Assembly: GCA_947179155.2 (NCBI GenBank)
Contig: OX359275.1
Coordinates: forward strand, 1,983,501 to 2,047,500
Reading direction: 5' to 3'
Source: Hedera helix
Lineage: Eukaryota > Streptophyta > Magnoliopsida > Apiales > Araliaceae
Length of the DNA: 64,000 bases
Position numbers and translations under genes: made by a program. The notes beneath the pieces were generated by a model, which ran no database searches, had not been told where the DNA came from, and worked only from the letters and a program-made list of their open reading frames with translations. Positions 24,415 through 35,437 of the stretch are shown piece by piece (positions within the stretch are counted from its first letter, which is position 1; the number at the start of each line of letters is the position of its first letter).

Positions 24415-25150
24415 TTAATAATATTACTATAGGATCCAATTAATGTAATTTAAATATTGTAGATGTTTATTAAATATGTAAATGAATAAAATATTATTAA
24501 ATAATTAATAATATTAGTAAGTTAATAAAATATTATTAAATAATTGATAATATTAACAAATTATTAAAATATTATTAAATGGTTAATAATATTAGTAAGT
24601 TAATAAAATATTATTAAATGGTTAATAATATTAATAAGTAAATAAAATATTATTAAATAATTAATAAAATTAATAAAGGATTAAAATACTATTAAATATT
24701 TAATAATATTAATAAAGGATTAAAATATTATTAAATGGTTAATAATATTAGTAAGTTAATAAAATATTATTAAATGATTAATAATATTAATAAAGGATTA
24801 AAATATTATTAAATAATTAATAATATTAATAAATAATTAAAATATTATTAAATGGTTAATAATATTAATAAGTAAATGAAATATTATTAAATAATTAATA
24901 ATATTAATAAAGGATTAAAATATTATTAAATGGTTAATAATATTAGTAAGTTAATAAAGGATTATTAAATGATTAATAATATTGATGATTGAACAAAATA
25001 TTATTAATATTAGTAAATAGTTAAAATATTATTAAATGGTTAATAATATTTGTTTGTGGTTAATATACTATCAAATATGATAATATTATGAAGTGATTGA
25101 TATATTACTATATGATAATTGTCTGATTAAAATATTATGAAAAATTGATA
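24415..25150. repeat. AT palindrome array in LTR D2
   Basis: At least fifteen units of the form ATTATTAAAT-RRTTAATAAT (period mostly about 40 bp) alternate with AGTAAGTTAATAAA or AAAGGATTAAA linkers. Each unit is an inverted repeat. Confidence 0.75.
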
Positions 25151-25501
25151 ATATTATTAAATAATTAAAAGTAATGATTAAGTGTTAGATGATTGAAGTG
25201 ATGTATAAGAAGGTTATTAATGCAAAATAAATATATATGTGATATACTAATTGGTAGATCAACATTATTAATAGTAGGTCATCCAAATGAAGTTATTTTA
25301 AGTTAAATAGCAGTAGTCAGCAGAACAGGTAAGTTCTCTAAACCTTAATTTGTATTTATTTAGCAAGTTATTCTGAAACTCAAACTCGTTTCATTATGCA
25401 AGTTTTATATACTTGTTTTTATTATGTTAAGTATTTAGAAGTTGAAATTAGTTTCATAGTACATGATGAAATAATTATTAATAATTATTTCATATCTATA
25501 T

Positions 25502-26693
25502 TGTGACAGCCCCAAATTCGGGTTACATAACCTCGAGTTTGATTCTCTACTGTACAATAGTTACTAACAATTAAATACATAAATTGCATTTAAATTTCGC
25601 AGAATAATACAAAAGGTTCCTTATAAATGGGTTACACTTCCCAAGGTCGATTAACCTTAACATAAACATTATATATCTTAAGGGAATACAAAAGATTTAC
25701 AAGAAAATTACATAACAGTAATTTAAATCTAGCATGCATCTACTAATCTACGCGTTTGCTTTTCCTTGCCTTTGTCTTGTTTAGAACATTCGGGTTTAGC
25801 TGAAATTAAGTCATGATATAGCAAGAATGAGCAACTAAATGGCTCAGCAAATTTATAAACAACAACATAAGATATATCATGATGAAAAGGGAAATAACAT
25901 CAGGGATTTCAACAATGAATAACAATTGTGAAAGAAATCAAGAATCAATGTTTCAATATAAGAATGGATTGACTTTTTATTGTTGAGTGGTCTTTAATGA
26001 CCATGAACTGCTACTAAGGTAGAACAGACATGTATATATATCTGACATCTTAAAAAAAATGGGACACTTGAGGGGATCAGTCCTCTTATGTCCTATGTAT
26101 ATGCATAACATTTAGATTTCTTGCGCAAATTCGGTTTTCCGACAAATAAAAATCCCCTTTAACTAGGGTTGTTCAATCTCAGTTTTACTATAAGAATCCG
26201 CACTAACAATTGGTTTGGATAAGCTTTTAAAATATTCAATTTGATGAATTTAAACATACATTTGTCTAGCTAAAACAATTAGCTTTGACATTCTTAAACA
26301 GTTCTTGAATGAATGAACTATAACATTTGTAAAAACGCTATGTGCGAATACACTAACAAATAATGATGTGGAATAATTTTAGATAATTAATCCACTTTAA
26401 ACTCTGTCAAATAACTACTAGTGTAGATACTTGCTCAATAATAATTGAATTGCTCAATGTAATTATAGTAGAAGAAAACTTGCAACAATAAATACAAGTT
26501 AGGGTTAAAACGAAACTTGCCTTATGCGTGGTATACTGCTAACCAATTCAATTTAATTCTCTTTAGATAGACCTAATAATTAATCAAGTCGATCTTCAAA
26601 TTAGTATCATATACGCGTTCATATGATAACATCTATACATGTTATACCTAACCACATAATTAAATAATTAAGGGTATATTAAACACTTCTTTC
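25502..26693 (-). repeat. Chromoviral LTR fragment E (minus orientation)
   Basis: It begins TGTGACAGCCCC, the minus-orientation end of these LTRs, and runs through the lysine-rich tail (about 25745-25795), the hairpin (25828-25846) and the CGCACATAG..GTGTATTCGC region, ending about 26693 just before where the AT array would start. Read in reverse it is very close to the LTR at 1-1199. It abuts D2 head to head. Its promoter half is missing. Confidence 0.75.
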
Positions 26694-26912
26694 AGGCACT
26701 CCATAGTTAACTTCCTGATTTTCAAATGCCATATTAAACTGTTGTCACAAAGTAACTGACTCATCACTTCATGTCCCAACATTCAAATCGACTCATTAGA
26801 TAAAATATCATTTAGGTAGGACACATTGGTGATTAATTTTATTCGTCTCTTCCCTCCTAGTTCTAACCCCAGATCTACATTAAAGACCATAACCTGGCTC
26901 TGATACCAACTA
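26694..26912 (-). other. 5' leader and primer-binding site of element F
   Basis: The minus strand has TGGTATCAGAGCC (plus 26896-26908) four bases from LTR F, an initiator-Met-type primer site, followed by about 200 bp of leader with no ORF. The internal region is cut at 26694 by LTR E, so nothing of gag or pol remains. Confidence 0.7.
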
Positions 26913-28674
26913 TGACGCCCCCAAATATGGGCCCACACAGCCCAAACTTGACTTGTCAAAAGATTATAACAAAATTATTACAATGTTTAACAATACAATG
27001 TATAATAATACACAACTAAGTCTTCACTATTAGTGTCACACTATTTTACAACACGTGAAGACTACGATAGCTATCTCTCGGACTCTCACTCCATCCCCCG
27101 ACTAGACCCAACTATATTCTCATCTCCTGTTGAAAAATAATGGAACAAAAATAAAGGGTGAGCTCAAATATTCCAGTAAAGAATATCATAACTTAGATAA
27201 TGACGAATAAATTATCGTTAGCCTTCAACAATTGAGTTCTTGATAGAATACAATAGACTACAAGGTTTATATCAAAAACTGCAGTTAAATTCTTAAACAA
27301 CGTTCAGATCAATAATAGCAATGGAATGAGCAATCTATTAAAAGAATAATGCAAACTATAATGTCCACTCGCTTCTCTTTTTCAGAAAAATATCATCAAC
27401 TTTTATCATCTGAAATACCATTAATCATGATAATACAAATTCACAGTTCCTGGTCATAATCATGCAAATCAATAGTTCATCTTTGCACTACGAGCCAAAG
27501 ATATTCAATATAGCACCAACGGTTATGCTTATACCAGTATTCAGCTTTTGGTCATAATAATACCAAACAACAGTTCATCTTTGCACTACGGGCCAAAGAG
27601 AACTTTCACCACGTGTCATAAAAGACACCGAACAGATGTATCGCCTTTAACCTTTCATATGTTCAACAATTATATCGCATATGTGCCCCCGGCCACAGAT
27701 ATTCACAACAGCTTGATTTTTGATGATTAGTACAAATAACAGTGATACAAATGATGAACAGAAGAAACAGGATAAACAATAAGTATCGGAAGTTTACTTT
27801 GTGCAGATTTAAATAATGTCCAAATTATCAACATGATGCGAAGTAAAATTCAAAAGTGATATTCAAGATCCACAGTTCAGAATAATAGTTATAGTTTAAT
27901 AAAAATGTTTAGAAAAATAGGAAGGTTCAATTGAAATGATATTAGATGAAGCACAAACTATTAAGGAACATATAATCATTTCAAGAATTTTACCAAATAG
28001 TACTTCCCATAGTAAGTTAAGACTATGAAAAGAATAACACCCTTACCGTAATAAGTTTGAATAATGGAAGATGAAAAAGATGGTATCCCTTACGAGTATA
28101 AAGGAAAATAATATCACTTACGAATATGAAAGAAAATGATATTACAAACGAATATGGAATAAAAGTGTCATGCGATAATTCGTGTAGACAAATTATTTCC
28201 ACAAGAGACAAATAAGAAATGAATAGAAAGAGTAATTCACCAAACATGCGGTAATTCGCGTAGTCAGGTTATTCTCATAGATTAATAAGGAATGAATACG
28301 AAAGGTTATTCACCATCAGGTGGTAATCCGCGCAGTAAGGTTATTCCCACAATTTAATACATGAAAATAAATGACACATCTTATGAGTAAGAGAGAAACG
28401 ATATTATTTTCGAGAATCAAAGAATGATAATCTCTTACCGTAGTAAGTTTGAATAGTGGAAGATAAAAAAGATGGAATCCCTTACCTTAACACGTGACTG
28501 GATATTGATTTAAATGAGGTTGATTAACTTGAACAATACTCGTACACTTATAGATCTTTACAAATACTCAAGATGATTTAAGCATACTTAGAGATAACTT
28601 ACACAAAGAAGTATTTAGAGAGTGAAAGAAAGAATGAGCAAAAAAGTTTATGAAAAATCCTTAAGTTAAGGCCT

Positions 28675-28684
28675 CTATTTATAG
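28675..28684 (-). promoter_or_regulatory. LTR TATA box (F)
   Basis: The minus strand reads CTATAAATAG, about 1.06 kb from the LTR 5' end. It is a likely core promoter, predicted from sequence only. Confidence 0.5.
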
Positions 28685-28718
28685 CCAAAAATCTTATCAT
28701 AACCAAGATTTTCTAATT

Positions 28719-28960
28719 TAATCCAAACCGTTCATTTCAAGATAATGTTTAATCCATACCATTCATTTCATCTTTTAAGATTTCTTTAATCTAAACCATT
28801 CATTTAAAGATCATCTTTAATCTACACCATCCATTTCAAATTCTATATTATCTTTAATCTATACCATTCATTTCATCTTTTAAGATTTTCTTAATTTAAA
28901 CCATTCATTTAAATATCATCTTCAATCTACACCGTTCATTTGAAATTCTATAATTATTAC
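28719..28960. repeat. Tandem repeat of about 35-bp units in LTR F
   Basis: Units built on TTTAATCTAAACCATTCATTT recur at least seven times, and sets of three units repeat with a period near 105 bp. Confidence 0.7.
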
Positions 28961-29568
28961 ATTATATTTAATATATACCATTCATTTATCTTTATATCAC
29001 CTAACTTTATATCATTTATTATAATAAAAACAAATAACTTTATCAATTCAATTATTCAACAATAATTCACACTTATTCATTATTATGACTAATTGTTATA
29101 AATACAGTGTAGTTGGCTCTCTGAGTTAGATATCAAGTCAATTAATAATGAAATACAACTGTTTAATTAACATCATAATAGAGATAACAATAATGCAGAA
29201 AGTATGTAAAAGAAAGAATATGTTACTGTGTAATGACAATTATTGATTCAATAATGTGAATTACTGTGCATATGCTACTGTGACAATTATCAGTTTAATA
29301 ATATGAATTATTGTGCATGTGACAATAAAGTCAAATATTGTACGAAAACCACTTTATTAGTTCAATAATACAAAATATTGTGCGATGTCGTGTGCTACTA
29401 TGCAATACCGTGTGTTACCTGTAATACCGTATATTACTATTCTTTTACCACTGGGTATTTTAACAACTAAAAGTGATAGTACCATTGACCATTTAAAAAT
29501 TATTTATGTTATTTTCTATATCCGACAATTATTCGTTGTGGGGTCCACCAATGTACGACGCTGTCGTA

Positions 29569-29625
29569 CGAATATTCTTCGACAGAACGAATATTTCCCG
29601 ACCAAACGAATATTGTCTGACATAA
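29569..29625. repeat. Three 19-bp tandem repeats near the 5' end of LTR F
   Basis: CGAATATTCTTCGACAGAA, CGAATATTTCCCGACCAAA and CGAATATTGTCTGACATAA follow one another without gaps. A perfect inverted repeat GTACGAC-GCT-GTCGTAC (29553-29569) lies directly before them. In sense orientation this is upstream of the TATA box, where an enhancer would be. Confidence 0.8.
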
Positions 29626-29745
29626 TATAATTTGCACATAACATCCTTAACTTTTAACTTTGTCAATTTAACCACTTACTATTTCAAAATAAATATATAT
29701 GAAGAAAAATTAAATTTTGTATTTCATAAAATTCGGGGTCTTACA

Positions 29746-30936
29746 TGATCGGTGGAGATTTATAGCGGCAGGCTTATTCTTCATCGTTATTGAAGTGTTT
29801 GGTCCTATCAAAGGCGTCTTATGCATTTCGAGAAATGCAAGAAAGGATCTGCGGGGATCACATGGGAGTAAAGTCATTGGCATATAAGTTGATCAAACAT
29901 GGATATTATTAGCTAATAATATTTCAAAAAGCCAAGAAGTTTATCAGGAAGTAGCCGAAGTGTCAGTTAAATAGTCATTTTCCTCATCAGCCTTCAGAGG
30001 AGTTATCGTCGGTATTATCCCCGATCCCATTTGCAGTCTGGGAGATTGATTTGTTGGGGCCTATACTGAAAGCGAATGGTCAGCTTGCATACGTGGTGGT
30101 TGCCATCAATTACATGACCAGAAACCACTTCGTCAAATCACCGAACAAAATTGCCTGTAGTTTCTTAAAGAGTCACCAGTGTTCCAGTTTAGTGTCCTAA
30201 TTGTGTTAGTGTCTGACAATGGTTTGTAGTTCATGAAGTGAAGTTCGACTAGTTCTTAACACATCTGTGGATTCAATATTTTCAACATCGGAGGATCTCT
30301 GTTGCTCATCCTCGGTCTAATGGTCAAGTAGAGGTGACTAATCGAACTTTTCTTATTGGTATTAAAAGGAGATTGGACAAATCTAAAGAAAGGTTGCTTG
30401 AGGAATTACGAAGTGTTCTATGGTCTTATCGAAGTACTTCTCGGACCACTACTGGAGATTCACCCTTCAAGTTGGCGTACGGAACCGAAGCTTTGATTCC
30501 AGTTGAGATCAGATCTACTTCATTCAGGGTGGAAAATTTTAAGGAGTTATATTATGAAGAAGGTCTTCGGTTCAATTTGGATTTATTGGATAAGGTTCAG
30601 GATGTTACAGTATTACGGTTGGTTATTTATCAGCAGGAGATTGCTCGACCTTATAATATAAGGGTTCGGTAGAGGAGGTTTGAAGTTAAAGATTTGGTGC
30701 TAAGGGAGGCAGAGGCTTTAACTCCTCAGAATGTTAGTAAGTTGATGCCAAATTGGGAGGGTCCTTATGAAGTTGTTGAAGTATTGAAGCCTGGGACATA
30801 CAGGCTTCAGGGTATGGATGGTTCGGAACTTAAGAATACTTTGCATGTTGGTAGACTTAGAAAATATATCAATAGTCAATATACATGTATTTTGGTGGTT
30901 ATTTCATTTGTGACATTCAATAGACATCAATAAAGA
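29746..30936 (+). pseudogene. Tat-lineage integrase fragment
   Basis: Frames from 29746 give AYSSSLLKCLVLSKASYAFRE, MQERICGDHMGVKSLAYKL and HGYY (zinc-binding region), then PFAVWEIDLLGPI and YVVVAINYMT (catalytic core start). 30334-30672 gives the core end (AHPRSNGQVEVTNRTFL, SYRSTSRTTTGDSPFKLAYG), and after a TAG at 30670 the C-terminal domain (RRFEVKDLVLREAEA, NWEGPYEVVEVLKPGTYRL, NTLHVGRLRKY). The D...D...E core is interrupted by stops around 30150-30260. It is the same strand and lineage as the RT and RNase H at 1205-3594, so it is very likely the same element, split by 26 kb of later insertions. Confidence 0.82.
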
Positions 30937-31027
30937 AGCATAATTTTATTAATCAAAATGCTCATTTACAAAAGATTGTTCAATATATTACAACTATAGT
31001 TCAAAAGGAAGAAAATTATAATGCATC

Positions 31028-31320
31028 TACTTGTTTAGTTGGTTGTTGTTGGGGTCGTCGTCATCATCAGTAAATCCAAGGTATGTCAACACTAGCTGTT
31101 CGAATTTTGGACTTTGCATCTTGATACCCTTTGTCGAATTGGACAAGTATCTGGTCGAGGATTTCGTCAGAGGATTGATATTCCTCTATGATTTGTTGTC
31201 GTTGTTTGTCAGTGATAGTTTGGGCTTGAGCTTTGAGGGTTTTGTATTTTTTTTAGTTGAATTGTGAATTTGTGGAGATCCTTATATGCGGCGTGCTCTC
31301 TTTTAATGATGGTGGTAAGT
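31028..31320 (-). pseudogene. Antisense extra ORF downstream of Tat pol
   Basis: Opposite to pol, the minus strand reads REHAAYKDLHKFN, a TAA stop, then KYKTLKAQAQTITDKQRQQ, IIEEYQSSDEILDQILVQF and DKGYQDAKSKIRTASVDIP, then a frameshift and an acidic tail ending at 31028. Tat elements often carry additional ORFs, including antisense ones between integrase and the 3' LTR, and the position and the FDKGYQDAKSKI-type end fit that class. Its role is unknown. One stop and one frameshift make it inactive. The alternative is a chance ORF, which the consistent composition across the stop makes less likely. Confidence 0.6.
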
Positions 31321-31490
31321 TATGTGATATCCTAGATATTTATAAGATAAATAAATTATGATGTTCTATTGTTACAACGCTTGTAGCAAATGATGATCCT
31401 TAAACAAGGAAATTAAAAGGTAGTCATTTAAAAGAAATAAATAATACTCAGAATATAATTGAGTACTAGTAAAGGTTAAAATATAAAACC
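31321..31490. other. Flank of the young insertion
   Basis: AT-rich sequence without ORF, probably the tail of the Tat element. It ends in AAACC (31486-31490), the left copy of the target duplication of the young chromovirus. Confidence 0.6.
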
Positions 31491-32589
31491 TGTGACACCC
31501 CCAAATTCAGGTACCAATACCTCGGATTTGGTGCTCACGATCAAATACATACATCACCTTTTAAACAACATATATTACTAAATGCGGAATACATAAACAT
31601 AAGTTGTTCATTACAAAAGGCTTACTACGGTCCCAAGGTCTCAACCTTAATAAAATTTCATCATGACGATCCTATTAATATAAACAGGGTTCCATGATTT
31701 ACAAAACAGGAATAGAAATATTTAAACTATTCTTAAAGCTTGCCCTTGCCTTTGTCCTTCTTGGAGTGCTCGGGCCTAACTGCAATTAGTTCATGATATA
31801 TATAGCAAGAGTGAGCAACTAATATGCTCAGCAAATTTAAAATAATACGGACATATCATGAATAACTGCGAATAAAGTGAAAGCTCAACAATTTATAGAA
31901 GTTAATGAAACGACTGATAAGATAATCAAAATTCAAACGAAGGAATGAAAGATGATTATTTACTGCTGAGTGGTCCAACCGACCCTGAACGTTTCCAAGG
32001 AAACAACCTTCCGATTATCCTTTTATAAATCAGACTGTACTCGAGGGGATCAGCCTCTTGTACAACATGTATATGCATAACATTAAACTCTGACCATGTC
32101 GAACTATGACACTTATAATTCCCCATTTAGGGTTTGTTCTCTCAGTGCAAGACTTCCACACCACTCAACTGGTTTGGAATAGCTTTTAAAAATATTTACT
32201 TTATATGTCCAGCCGAAACAAATGGCGTAGACCCATTTGTTGAACAGTTCATGAAATAAAGAACTTTAAATAATTTACTTGTTCAATGATAGAACATATT
32301 TTTCAAATGCATCAACGTGCGAATATCAATACTGGCATTTACATGGAATAATTAACGATAAATTAAACCATTTGACATGCTCAAAAATAATAGTTCGAGT
32401 TTGAGTTAGGAAACTTGCCTCAGTTGTTGACTACAGCTCACACAACTTAAATTACAGCCTTTGATATACCTAGTATTAAATAGGTTTATCTTTCAATTAG
32501 TATAGCACATAGAGATTCATATATTACTATCATACATACAGCTACTAAAGCACATAATCCTCTATTTAACAACACGTAGCTTTCACGAC

Positions 32590-33080
32590 AATATTATCAC
32601 ACTTGGATAACATTTTAGTTACCTAATAATATTATTAATATCAAGTTCATTTACAAATGTTATTAATAACTCAATAACATCTTAATTGAATACCTACTAT
32701 TATTATTAATCATTTAATAATAATTTAGCGAGTTACTGTTATTATTAATTATTTAATAATAATTTAATTACTTAACATTATTATTAATCGTTTAATAATA
32801 ATTTAATGAGTTACTATTATTATTAATCATTTATTAATAATTTAATGAGGTACTATTATTATTAATCATTTAATAACAATTTAATTACATACTATTATTA
32901 TTACTCATTTAAATAATAATTTAATCATTTACTATTATTATTAATCATTTAATAATAATTTAATCATTTAATATTATTATTAATCTTTAATAATAATTTA
33001 ATCTTTTATTATTATTATTAATCATTTAATAATAACTTAATCATTCACAATTATTTTAACTAATATTATTATTTAATAAT
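32590..33080. repeat. AT palindrome array, left LTR of young element
   Basis: About a dozen units of the type ACTATTATTATTAATCATTT-AATAATAATTTAAT follow one another at 36-40 bp spacing. The same array is at 42490-42980 in the other LTR. Confidence 0.8.
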
Positions 33081-34461
33081 ATTTTAAATTACTTAGTAAT
33101 ATTAACAACTTAAACAATTTAAAGGTAAATTGTTTAATTATTTTATTAATTTCTTTACTCCATTCCTTTATTTATTATTTAGTCATTTAAATAATAAATA
33201 ACTAATTTAATTCCTTTTTATTTAATTTATTTATTATTTAATACTAGTTAAATAACAAATAATTACCTTTATGTATTATTTAATAAAATTAACTCATACA
33301 TCCTTAATTATGCTATTATCTTTATTTCTCTTAAATCAAGTGTATTTATCAAAAATACCTACTTGACTTATTATTTTTATATCTCTTGTATATCTGTAGT
33401 ATATTTTATTTTATACACAAAATAATTTTCTTTTAATTTTTCAACCTTATTTACTATTTTTAAATGGTCCGTTTCTGTCCAAACTGGCATCATTTATTAA
33501 AACTTTAATTTTCATCAGAAAATTCTGAAATTTCTACAGTAGCTTCCTGATATCAGAGAACACTTCTAGTAAAAATTTCATAATTTTCTGAGTTATAATT
33601 TTCAAGATATTTCAGTATTATTCTTTTAAAACTTGGAAAATCGTTGGGTCATAACTCCCTCATACGACGTCGGATGGAGCTCATTTTTGGACAGTGGCTG
33701 CTATATACCATATAATATCATCTGTAAAATGGACGGAATTTTTATATCAAGAAAAGTTGCCAAAACAGCCCTCACAAGATCCTGGCAGTAGGCTTTCTCA
33801 GATTTTTCCGGCAGGAACTGTTTTGCTAGGAAAATCACCATAAATAGCTCGTTTAATATTTTTCAGTCGTACCACTTGGAAAATCTTCCTATCTTATAGT
33901 ACTATCACCCAAAGTTGACGGATCATGAATACGACTTACGGAACGTGAACAGTAAATCCGGCAACCCGCTGCTCAGTTTAGGGTTTTTCCGGCGAAAATC
34001 GCTTTCATGTTTTGTTAAACTTTTCCACATAAATGAATCCCAAAACTCATGTTAAACCCATTAAACTCTAGATACATTAGTCTAGCATGGTTTTAAGCAT
34101 CAAGAGCTTTAAAAATAGTTTTCTACCATCAAAACACATTTTTGACCAATAAAATCACTTAAAACATACATAGAACATATATTAAAATGGAAAGCTAGGT
34201 TTGAAAACTTTTAAACCTCTTGGTAGCTCTTTTTCTTCTTGCTAGGAATGGGATGAGACTTGGATGATCTATCTTGGTATGGTTGATGATCTTGCTTCTT
34301 GCTTGATCTTGATTTTTCTAGGGTTTCTCTTCCTTTTTTCTTACTTTCTCTCTATTTTTGCTCTCAACTTTTCTTTTCTCTCTAACTCTTTTGCTCTCTA
34401 GCAACTTGGTAGATGAAAAATAAGATGATGGATGATAGGAGAGAGTGAGTGTATTAGTTGT

Positions 34462-34494
34462 TGTGTATACTTACAAATTATGTAAGTATACACA
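34462..34494. promoter_or_regulatory. 33-bp perfect inverted repeat upstream of LTR leader
   Basis: TGTGTATACTTAC and GTAAGTATACACA form perfect 13-bp arms around AAATTAT. The repeat stands just upstream (in sense) of the GAGAGAAAAG-rich leader, where relatives have a TATA box. The copy in the other LTR is at 44362-44394. Confidence 0.6.
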
Positions 34495-35389
34495 TCATTC
34501 ACATCAACCAAGCATAGGCCTACTAGCTTGTATTAATGCTTTGCTCTTCCCAACACCTTGAGCTCCTAAATGGGCAACCAAATCAGCCCCTAAAGTCATT
34601 CATGTTGCCGCAACTTTGGGGGTAAAGGGTCCAAGAATTGGTTTGTTTCCCTTTTTAATTTAATGTCCAAAATGAGTTAGTAAAATATATATATAGATAC
34701 ATATATATATATAATCACCAACACACATCTACATTGCTATGTTTGGACCTTAATTTAATTAATTTCATTGGGCCTATGTCACATTTCATTTGGGCTCAAT
34801 TTTAATTAAATACTTGGGCCTTGCATTAATTAATCAAATGGTTAGGTAATTAGTTTCATCGGATTATTAATTAAATCACATGGTGCTTAATTAAATTCAT
34901 CCTTAATAAACACATAATCCAATTAGACTTGCTAGGCAATTAATTTAATTGGACTATTGATTAGGGTGTTAATTTAATTCTCACATTAATTTATATTAGA
35001 CTTCTATTTAAATTAACACCAATATTAGCTCTAATATTAATTATGTCATATATTAGACTTTAAACATACCCTACAATCCATATCATCCCAAAACTAGGGG
35101 TTGGATTTTAATTAGAGTTTATAACTCAATTAGGTTAACCCTAATTTTAATGATTAACCGAATCGGCTAGATTAGGGTTTCTAACTTATCGTTTCTTGAT
35201 ATTAATATTTGTAGGTTAGTTCATTTGGTTTAAATAAGATCACTGTGCGAACTTCCCTTTTAATTAAATCCTCATACACATAGATATGATTATTCATGAA
35301 GGCACAACAAAATAAAAATTAAATTCATTTCATTGATAAATATTAATCAAATATATTTGAAATGCGTAGCAATATTCGCGGTCATTACA

Positions 35390-35402
35390 TTCTCCCTCCC
35401 TT
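35390..35402 (-). promoter_or_regulatory. Polypurine tract of the young chromovirus
   Basis: The minus strand reads AAGGGAGGGAGAA directly against the 3' LTR, the expected site for plus-strand DNA priming. Confidence 0.9.
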
Positions 35403-35437
35403 ATAAGAATTCCGTCCCCGGAATTACAAACATAAGG

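Larger units (their letters stand above)
22999..25501 (+). repeat. Chromoviral LTR fragment D2 (sense orientation)
   Basis: From 23008 it repeats the D1 sequence without the solo LTR, through the TATA box (23331-23340) and purine-rich leader, and continues beyond D1's break point (23730) into the downstream half: a GGGTTGGGTCGGG patch (about 24340-24390), the AT palindrome array (24415-25150) and a TAGGTC...CAGTAGTCAGCAGAACAGG stretch. It stops at 25501, where LTR E begins in the opposite orientation. Its own 5' end and 3' end are both missing. Confidence 0.7.
26913..29745 (-). repeat. 5' LTR of element F
   Basis: On + it begins TGACGCCCCCAAAT and ends GGGGTCTTACA, 2,833 bp, with the PBS to its left, so it is a minus-orientation 5' LTR. 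At 29746 Tat integrase resumes, so this end marks an insertion border. It has a TATA box (28675-28684, minus), several internal direct repeats (27452/27552, 28044/28435, and about 28719-28960), and a 19-bp tandem repeat near its 5' end. It lacks the AT palindrome array and is a different LTR family from B, C and D. Confidence 0.8.
31491..35389 (-). repeat. 3' LTR of the young chromovirus
   Basis: 3,899 bp, TGTGACACCC...GGTCATTACA on +. It carries the lysine-rich tail (about 31735-31785), hairpin (31812-31830), AT palindrome array (32590-33080) and a 33-bp promoter-region palindrome (34462-34494). No CTATAAATAG box was found. Confidence 0.97.
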
